Assembly: GCF_004343705.1 (NCBI RefSeq)
Contig: NZ_SKFH01000004.1
Coordinates: 1 to 64,000, forward strand
Length of the DNA: 64,000 bases
Reading direction: 5' to 3'
DNA from: Flaviaesturariibacter aridisoli
GTDB taxonomy: Bacteria > Bacteroidota > Bacteroidia > Chitinophagales > Chitinophagaceae
Shown: positions 58,923 to 64,000 of the stretch, piece after piece
Numbering within the stretch: the stretch's first letter is position 1
Layout of the letters: every line of letters starts with the position of its first letter
Program-made: the position numbers and the translations under genes
Notes under the pieces: model-generated
What the model was told of the DNA's origin: nothing
What the model saw: only the letters and a program-made list of their open reading frames with translations
Database searches by the model: none

Positions 58923-58954
58923 CAAAAATAAGGGAATGAACCATTTCGCACAAA
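58923..58954 (-). promoter_or_regulatory. Full -33/-7 promoter for tRNA-His
   Basis: Minus strand TTTG (58954-58951), 20-nt spacer, TATTTTTG (58930-58923), 13 nt before the tRNA 5' end. A textbook Bacteroidota promoter. Confidence 0.7.
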
Positions 58955-59094
58955 AAAAATCAAACTTCTTTATTGCCCGGACAACCGGATACTGTCATTC
59001 ACCGGCGCTGCCTTCCGGCATCCTTGCTGCGGCCCGCTCATCAAAAACGTTTGTTAAGTATAAAGACCGTACCGGCGCTGCATCGTTTTTGCTT

Positions 59095-59102
59095 TAAATT
59101 TG
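59095..59102 (+). promoter_or_regulatory. -7 box (TAAATTTG) for the S41 protease
   Basis: Exact TAnnTTTG match. It ends 6 nt before an ATG at 59109 and 36 nt before the preferred ATG at 59139. Confidence 0.45.
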
Positions 59103-59138
59103 AGAACTATGCCTCCGGCACTTAAATCACTATTCAGC

Positions 59139-61292
59139 ATGAAAAGACTACCCATTCTGCTAACCTTGTTGGCGGCCGGGATTTTCCTGGCTACCCGCAG
59201 CCTCGGAACCGGAACTGCCGCACCTCCCTCCAAATATGAACGCATCCTTCAGAGCGTGGGCGAAATGCTCCGCCAGGGCCACTATAGCCCCAAGGAGATC
59301 AACGACGACTTCTCGCGGCAGGTATATGTGAAGTATTTCGAAGCCATGGACCCGGAGAAGAACATTTTTCTCGCGGAAGACCTCAAGACCCTCAAGCGCC
59401 ACGAAACCCGCATCGACGACGAGATCAAGGGAGCACCGGTGGAATTCTTCCAGGAGGTCAGCGCCCTGTTCAACAAACGCATGAATGAAACCCAGAAGAT
59501 CTACCAGGACCTGCTGGCCAAACCTTTCGACTTTTCCGTGGACGAATCCATCGTAGCCGATTCGAAAAAGACCCAGTTTGCGAACACGGAGGCCGAGCGC
59601 CGCGAAGCCTGGCGCAAGAAGGTAAAGTATATGGTGCTGGACCGCTACACCGAGCTCCTTGACAACCGCGAGAAGAACAAAGGCACCAAAGACTTCGTGG
59701 TGAAGACCGACGCCCAGCTGGAGGCTGATGCCCGCGACCGTGTGAAAAAGGTACTCGACCGCATCTACCAGCGTTACGCTAAGACCTTTGACGACGACAA
59801 GCGCTTCGCGCTCTATGTAAACACCATCACGCAACTCAACGATCCCTATACCGAGTTCTTCCCGCCTGTGGAGAAGCGCTACTTCGACGAGCAGCTGAGC
59901 GGTACCTTCTCTGGTATCGGTGCCTCCCTGCAATACGACGAAGGCAACATCAAGATCGCTACGCTGCTCACCGGCTCTCCGGCCTGGAAATCGAAGCAGG
60001 TAGAGGTGGGCGATGTGATCCTGAAAGTAGCCCAGGGCAAGGACAGCAGCAAAGCGCAGGACATTGCCGGCTTTGAAGTGGAAGATGCCGTAAAACTGAT
60101 CCGCGGTAAGAAGGGCACCGATGTAACCCTGACTGTGAAGAAAAAAGACGGTACCGTTAAGAACATCACCCTCACCCGCGATACGATCCAGCAGGACGAG
60201 ACTTACGCCCGCAGCGCTGTTGTGGAGCAGGGCGGTTCCAGGATCGGCTATATCTACCTGCCGGAATTCTACGCCGACTTCGACAACCCCAACGGCCGCC
60301 GCTGCGCAGTGGACGTGGCTGCTGAAGTAACGAAGCTGAAAGAAGCCAAAGTGGACGGCATCGTGATCGACCTCCGCAACAACGGCGGCGGCTCGCTCTA
60401 CGACGTAGTGCAGATGGCCGGCCTCTTTATCGAAGATGGTCCCATCGTTCAGGTCCGCGACCGCCAGGGCAAGCCCATGGTGATGCGCGACAAAGACCAG
60501 GGCGTTCTGTACGACGGTCCCCTCGCTGTGATGGTCAACGAATTCAGCGCCTCGGCCTCCGAGATCTTCGCAGCCGCCATCCAGGACTACGGCCGCGGAG
60601 TGATCATCGGTTCCACGAGCACCTATGGTAAAGGAACGGTGCAACGCGCTATCGGCCTCGACCCGGAAACGAATTTCATGAGCTCCAACAGCGACCTCGG
60701 TTCCCTGAAGATCACGCTGCAAAAGTTCTACCGCATCAACGGTGGTGCCACCCAGCTCAAAGGCGTGGTGCCCGATGTGGTGGTGCCCGACCAGCTGGAA
60801 AGCTACAAGTACCGCGAGCGCGACAACGACAACGCCCTGCCCTGGGACGAGATCAGCAAAGCCAGCTACAAGCAGTGGAACGGCGGCTACGATCTCCAGG
60901 CAATTAAGAACCTGAGCAACGCGCGCATCAACAGCAATCCCGTGTTCCAGCAGATCAAGCGAAATACCGAGGTGATCGCTGCCCGCAACGACAAGGAATA
61001 CTCCCTCCAGATCGACAAGTTCCGCGCCGAGCAGCAGGAACTACGCACGCTGGCCAAGCAGACCGACAGCCTCATCAAGGCAAACAAGGAGCTGGCCATC
61101 AACTACCTTCCCGCAGACCGCACTCGGATGGCGGAAGACAAGAGCAAAGAGGAACGCTACAACCAGTTCCTGAAGGACCGCAGCCGCGACATCTACCTGG
61201 ATCAGGCCGTTAAAGTAGTGGCCGACATCCGTAACCAGCAGTCGCTGGCGCGCACGCCCCAAAAGGACAAGCAGCCCGTTAAGACCTTTTAA
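59139..61292 (+). CDS. Carboxy-terminal (tail-specific) processing protease, S41
   Basis: 717 residues from the ATG at 59139, chosen because it opens a signal peptide (MKRLPILLTLLAAGIFLATR). ATGs at 59100 and 59109 are possible; the one at 59109 would give an almost leaderless message. An N-terminal Prc/Tsp domain precedes a PDZ domain (IGASLQYDEGNIKIATLLTG). The S41 catalytic domain follows, with Ser in NEFSASASEIF and Lys in YGKGTVQRA. The C-terminal DUF3340-like part is charged. It degrades proteins marked by non-polar C-termini in the periplasm. Its last residues, PVKTF, recur in the S8 protease at 62016. Confidence 0.92.
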   Translation: MKRLPILLTLLAAGIFLATRSLGTGTAAPPSKYERILQSVGEMLRQGHYSPKEINDDFSRQVYVKYFEAMDPEKNIFLAEDLKTLKRHETRIDDEIKGAPVEFFQEVSALFNKRMNETQKIYQDLLAKPFDFSVDESIVADSKKTQFANTEAERREAWRKKVKYMVLDRYTELLDNREKNKGTKDFVVKTDAQLEADARDRVKKVLDRIYQRYAKTFDDDKRFALYVNTITQLNDPYTEFFPPVEKRYFDEQLSGTFSGIGASLQYDEGNIKIATLLTGSPAWKSKQVEVGDVILKVAQGKDSSKAQDIAGFEVEDAVKLIRGKKGTDVTLTVKKKDGTVKNITLTRDTIQQDETYARSAVVEQGGSRIGYIYLPEFYADFDNPNGRRCAVDVAAEVTKLKEAKVDGIVIDLRNNGGGSLYDVVQMAGLFIEDGPIVQVRDRQGKPMVMRDKDQGVLYDGPLAVMVNEFSASASEIFAAAIQDYGRGVIIGSTSTYGKGTVQRAIGLDPETNFMSSNSDLGSLKITLQKFYRINGGATQLKGVVPDVVVPDQLESYKYRERDNDNALPWDEISKASYKQWNGGYDLQAIKNLSNARINSNPVFQQIKRNTEVIAARNDKEYSLQIDKFRAEQQELRTLAKQTDSLIKANKELAINYLPADRTRMAEDKSKEERYNQFLKDRSRDIYLDQAVKVVADIRNQQSLARTPQKDKQPVKTF

Positions 61293-61308
61293 GATCAATG
61301 ACGATAGA

Positions 61309-61339
61309 AAAAGCCCCCGCCTGACGTGGGGGCTTTTTT
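61309..61339 (+). terminator. Terminator of the S41 protease gene
   Basis: AAGCCCCC pairs with GGGGGCTT, followed by T's. Confidence 0.8.
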
Positions 61340-61418
61340 ATTGAATGGAGCCGGAAGAAAGTCACCGGTCCGATCAGTTGTTCAAACGGGCGGAAGGCTG
61401 TTGGGGACAGGAAAGGTA

Positions 61419-61943
61419 TCAACCCAAAGGGATGGCGAGGTACCGTTCTTCCAGCACGCTTTTATGATGCAGGATATGCCCGGCCAGGATATAGCCGATA
61501 CCGTACACGTAGATCGGCTTTTCATTGGCGGTGCCGGTTCGCTCCAGCTGCGCATCGGAAAACGATAGGAACAGGGAGTCGCTGCCGTCTAGCACCGATT
61601 CGAGTTCGGCAAGCAGCGAAGCCGGGCTCCGGCGCGCCGCTTCGGAATATTCCGCGAAGGTATTCTCGTCGAAGCCGGGGAGGGGCGTGCCTCCGTTGCG
61701 GGCAAAGGTCAACGCCCGGTAAGCAAACACGCGCTCGGTGTCGGTCAGGTGCAACACCAGTTCCTTGATGGTCCATTTGCCAGGGGCATAGGCAAAGTCC
61801 CAGCGTTCGTCGGGCAGCGCACGCAGCAGGGGCAGCAGCACATCGCGGCGATGCTTCAGGGCAGCCGAAAGGTCAAGGTGGGCCACCTGGGCAACATAGC
61901 GGTGGTAATATTCGGGAATACGGTCAAGTTGGAGCTGCGGCAT
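61419..61943 (-). CDS. DinB-family protein
   Basis: 174 residues. The opening LDRIPEYYHRYVAQVAHLDL and later APGKWTIKELVLHLTDTERV supply the first His, and YILAGHILHHKSVLEERYL supplies the other two, giving the DinB metal site. This sub-branch (GKWTIKEL, DTERVFAYRALTFARN) is common in Bacteroidota. Enzymatic role unknown; some relatives are thiol S-transferases. Alone between the S41 and S8 protease genes. A TATTTTAG near its start is a one-mismatch -7 box. Confidence 0.87.
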   Translation of the reverse strand: MPQLQLDRIPEYYHRYVAQVAHLDLSAALKHRRDVLLPLLRALPDERWDFAYAPGKWTIKELVLHLTDTERVFAYRALTFARNGGTPLPGFDENTFAEYSEAARRSPASLLAELESVLDGSDSLFLSFSDAQLERTGTANEKPIYVYGIGYILAGHILHHKSVLEERYLAIPLG

Positions 61944-61968
61944 GGTATGCGGTTTAATGGCTAAAATA

Positions 61969-61999
61969 AAAAACCCCGGCGCATTAAGGCCGGGGTTTT
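61969..61999 (-). terminator. Terminator of the S8 protease gene
   Basis: AAACCCCGGC pairs with GCCGGGGTTT around an 8-nt loop. The same stem sequence is used at 56041. Confidence 0.8.
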
Positions 62000-62015
62000 C
62001 GATAAAAGGTAATTG

Positions 62016-63746
62016 TCAGAAAGTTTTGACGGGCTCTTTCTTCACCTTGGTTTTGTTACCCTCGGTCTTTGTCTTCGTCTTGCCTTTGTCGTCCTTCACT
62101 TTGATCTTGTTGTCTTCCACCTTGACCTTCACGCGGCCGGAGCTGACGGCGTCGGCCAGTTTCACCGCTTCGTAGGCATTCACGATTCCGCCGGTGCGGC
62201 TCAGCTTGTCCAGTGTAACGGGCTCTTCGCCACCGGGCTTAGGTGTCGTGATCGTGGGCTTGACCACGCTGTTCTCGAGTACATACTTTACCTGTACGGC
62301 ATTCAGGTTCGGGTAGTAGGAGCGCACCAGAGCGGCGATACCGGCCGTAACCGGCGAGGCCATGCTGGTGCCCGAAAGGTTTCCGTAAACGTCGCCGCCC
62401 GGGAGCGTCGAATAGATGTTCTTACCGGGGGCGAAGAGGTCAGTGCTCTTAGTGCCGTAGTTAGAGAAGTCGGCGGCCAGCCCACCGTTCTTCGGGTCGC
62501 CGGAAGCGTCTACCACGATCCAGCTTTGGGCACGGGTACCGTTGAGGAACTCCGGCTTGGGGAAGTTGCGGGCGGTATCGATGTTTTCATGGCTGTTGCC
62601 GGCTGCCTGCACCAGCAGCACACCCTTGCTCTGGGCATAGCGTACGGCCTCGTCGATAAAGCGCTTCTGGGGCGACACGGCCTTGCCGAAGCTCATGTTG
62701 ATCACCTGCGCGCCATTGTCGGCAGCGTAGCGGATGGCCAGGGCTATGTCCTTGTCGTGCTCATCGCCGTCGGGCACCGCCCGCAGCGACATGATGCGCA
62801 CGTTGTCGGCGATGCCGTCGATGCCTTTGCCGTTGTTGCGAACGGCGGCGATAATGCCCGATACGTGCGTGCCGTGCAGCGGGGTAGTAGCCATCACGTC
62901 GTTGTTGCCGTAGCTGCGGTCGTTGATATCGTCTTCATTGTCTCCGGTCACATCGCCGCGGTAATTCTTCGGCGGCGCTTCCACCCATTCCGCCATGCGT
63001 ACCTTTCCTTCGATGTACTCGAGCAGCATTTTATTCGAAATGTATTCCACCGAATCGTTGCCGGCGAAGATCTGCGAGAAAGCACCCTTGGCCTGGCGGA
63101 CCATGCCGTTGTCGGTGCGCAGCTTGCGCAGGTCGGATGCAGTGTATTCATCGCGACCCACAGCCTTGCGCAGCAGGGAGTCGTACATCTGCACCACGGG
63201 CAGCATCTGTCGGTAGCCCTCCACTTCTTCTTTGTCCACCTTGCCTACAAGGTCCGATTTGGCTCGGAGCCAGATGCGGTAGTCGGCCAGGTCGGCGCCG
63301 CTGAGCGTCGTGCTGTCGGCGTTTTCGAAGCGGGCCTTATGCTTCCAGTAAAAGCGAACGCCTTCATAGGAATCTTCGGTCACGTTGCGGCCGTCTTTTC
63401 CGCCGAGGAAGTTCCAGCCGTGGATGTCGTCCACATATCCGTTCTTGTCGTCGTCGATGCCGTTGCCGGGAATTTCATTGGGGTTCGTCCAGAGCACGGG
63501 ACGCAGGTCTTCGTGCGTAGTGTCGATACCGGAGTCTATCACGGCCACTACGACCGTTTTGCTCTTTTTCCCTTGCAGAAAATGATACGCTTTGTCAAGG
63601 CTGATGCCGTAGTAGCCGTCCTGGGTCCGGTCGCGGAGATGCCAGCCATTGGGTGTCGTTGTTTTCTCCGAGGTCTGCGCATCGGCGGTGAAGGTGACAC
63701 CTGCTGCCAGCGCGAACAGCAGGAGCTTGGAGTAAGTTCTTTTCAT
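62016..63746 (-). CDS. S8 family serine peptidase (subtilase), exported
   Basis: 576 residues. Signal peptide (MKRTYSKLLLFALAAGVTFT, cleavage near ADAQ). The catalytic triad is D71 in AVIDSGIDTTHEDL, H291 in LHGTHVSGIIAAV and S461 in SGTSMASPV; the oxyanion Asn384 is in AAGN. D71 and H291 are 220 residues apart, with an insert at about 120-285 rich in charged helices. The C-terminal tail (about 535-576) is very Lys-rich (KIKVKDDKGKTKTKTEG) and ends PVKTF. Likely a periplasmic or surface protease; target unknown. TACTTTTA upstream is a near -7 box. Confidence 0.92.
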   Translation of the reverse strand: MKRTYSKLLLFALAAGVTFTADAQTSEKTTTPNGWHLRDRTQDGYYGISLDKAYHFLQGKKSKTVVVAVIDSGIDTTHEDLRPVLWTNPNEIPGNGIDDDKNGYVDDIHGWNFLGGKDGRNVTEDSYEGVRFYWKHKARFENADSTTLSGADLADYRIWLRAKSDLVGKVDKEEVEGYRQMLPVVQMYDSLLRKAVGRDEYTASDLRKLRTDNGMVRQAKGAFSQIFAGNDSVEYISNKMLLEYIEGKVRMAEWVEAPPKNYRGDVTGDNEDDINDRSYGNNDVMATTPLHGTHVSGIIAAVRNNGKGIDGIADNVRIMSLRAVPDGDEHDKDIALAIRYAADNGAQVINMSFGKAVSPQKRFIDEAVRYAQSKGVLLVQAAGNSHENIDTARNFPKPEFLNGTRAQSWIVVDASGDPKNGGLAADFSNYGTKSTDLFAPGKNIYSTLPGGDVYGNLSGTSMASPVTAGIAALVRSYYPNLNAVQVKYVLENSVVKPTITTPKPGGEEPVTLDKLSRTGGIVNAYEAVKLADAVSSGRVKVKVEDNKIKVKDDKGKTKTKTEGNKTKVKKEPVKTF

Positions 63747-63831
63747 GAATCGTTTCGGGATTGAATTCTAAAAGTAAGGCAAGGACCTCAAAGGGTTTTG
63801 TGAAATGTGATGCCCGCATTATCTTACTTCC

Positions 63832-64000
63832 ATGAAGAAGATCTGGATCGCATTCCTGCTGCTCGCATCGGTGTCCGCACAAGCACAGCATACCGGCTAC
63901 GATAAAGCGCTTGCCGACTCCCTCGGCGCCGACGAATACGGAATGAAGATGTACGTGCTGGTGCTGCTCAAAACGGGACCCGCAACCGCTGTCCCGAAGG
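63832..64000 (+). CDS. YciI-like exported protein, partial
   Basis: Only the first 56 codons are in the window. It opens with a signal peptide (MKKIWIAFLLLASVSAQAQ), then DKALADSLGADEYGMKMYVL, the start typical of the exported YciI-like (ferredoxin-like fold) proteins of Bacteroidota. The rest, including any His/Asp active-site pair, is beyond the edge. Function unknown. Divergent from the S8 protease gene with an 85-bp gap. Confidence 0.6.
   Translation, partial: MKKIWIAFLLLASVSAQAQHTGYDKALADSLGADEYGMKMYVLVLLKTGPATAVPK

Overview
The window is a piece of a Bacteroidota chromosome, probably from the Chitinophagaceae. This is inferred from TonB-dependent receptors with carboxypeptidase-like N-terminal domains, DUF5686, LptE/SecG/MiaB gene order, a Bacteroidota-type PurM, outer-membrane beta-barrel proteins, and repeated use of the Bacteroidota -7 promoter box TAnnTTTG instead of a classic -10. 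From about 8 kb onward the DNA is GC-rich and densely coding. The first 8 kb is clearly more AT-rich over most of its length and sparsely coding.

Region 1-7974 reads as the right-hand part of an integrated element. It carries an IS3-family insertion sequence with an A8 frameshift site, an orphan protein with a cysteine cluster, a serine recombinase with palindromic sites upstream, a large VirE-N/DUF3987 primase-helicase-like gene flanked by two matching triple TTGCAA sites, a second orphan protein with a cysteine cluster, and a tyrosine integrase pointing away from the 3' end of tRNA-Pro(GGG). The other end of the element is outside the window.

Region 8-18.4 kb is core: trmH and a TlpA-like thioredoxin, a redoxin, then leftward operons for mltG/brkB and for miaB, an orphan sigma-54 activator, lptE, an unknown protein and secG. 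A 41-bp tandem repeat array and a 125-bp inverted-repeat element lie in the spacers here. Region 17.6-23.3 kb has two halves of an iron-sulfur electron-transfer pair separated by a rightward block of five genes (ATP-grasp, LysE exporter, DinB, DUF4190-like, DUF2752). Region 23.4-37.6 kb holds a PyrR-like phosphoribosyltransferase, a 21-bp/63-bp nested repeat array, a DUF2279 protein, phosphoglucomutase, pcm, an RtcB-type RNA ligase, a penicillin acylase, a DUF5686 outer-membrane protein and the tRNA hydroxylase trhO.

Region 37.6-43.4 kb is a likely heme uptake cluster: TonB receptor, lipoprotein binding protein, permease and ATPase, the last three translationally coupled. Then follow purC, a second TonB receptor, a coiled-coil membrane protein, holA, ribF, purM and an FtsE-like ATPase. 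Region 52.9-56.0 kb is a leftward three-gene glycan cluster (two glycosyltransferases and a Gfo/Idh oxidoreductase). Region 56.1-64 kb has an outer-membrane beta-barrel receptor, tRNA-His, a tail-specific S41 protease, a DinB protein, an S8 subtilase and the start of a YciI-like protein.

The clearest cross-cutting signal is promoter layout: five genes have TAnnTTTG exactly 4 nt before their start codon, which predicts leaderless mRNAs and in one case decides the start codon. I did not find a CRISPR array or a recognisable new multi-gene defence system. The least explained content is the AT-rich element at 1-8 kb and the three tandem-repeat arrays.
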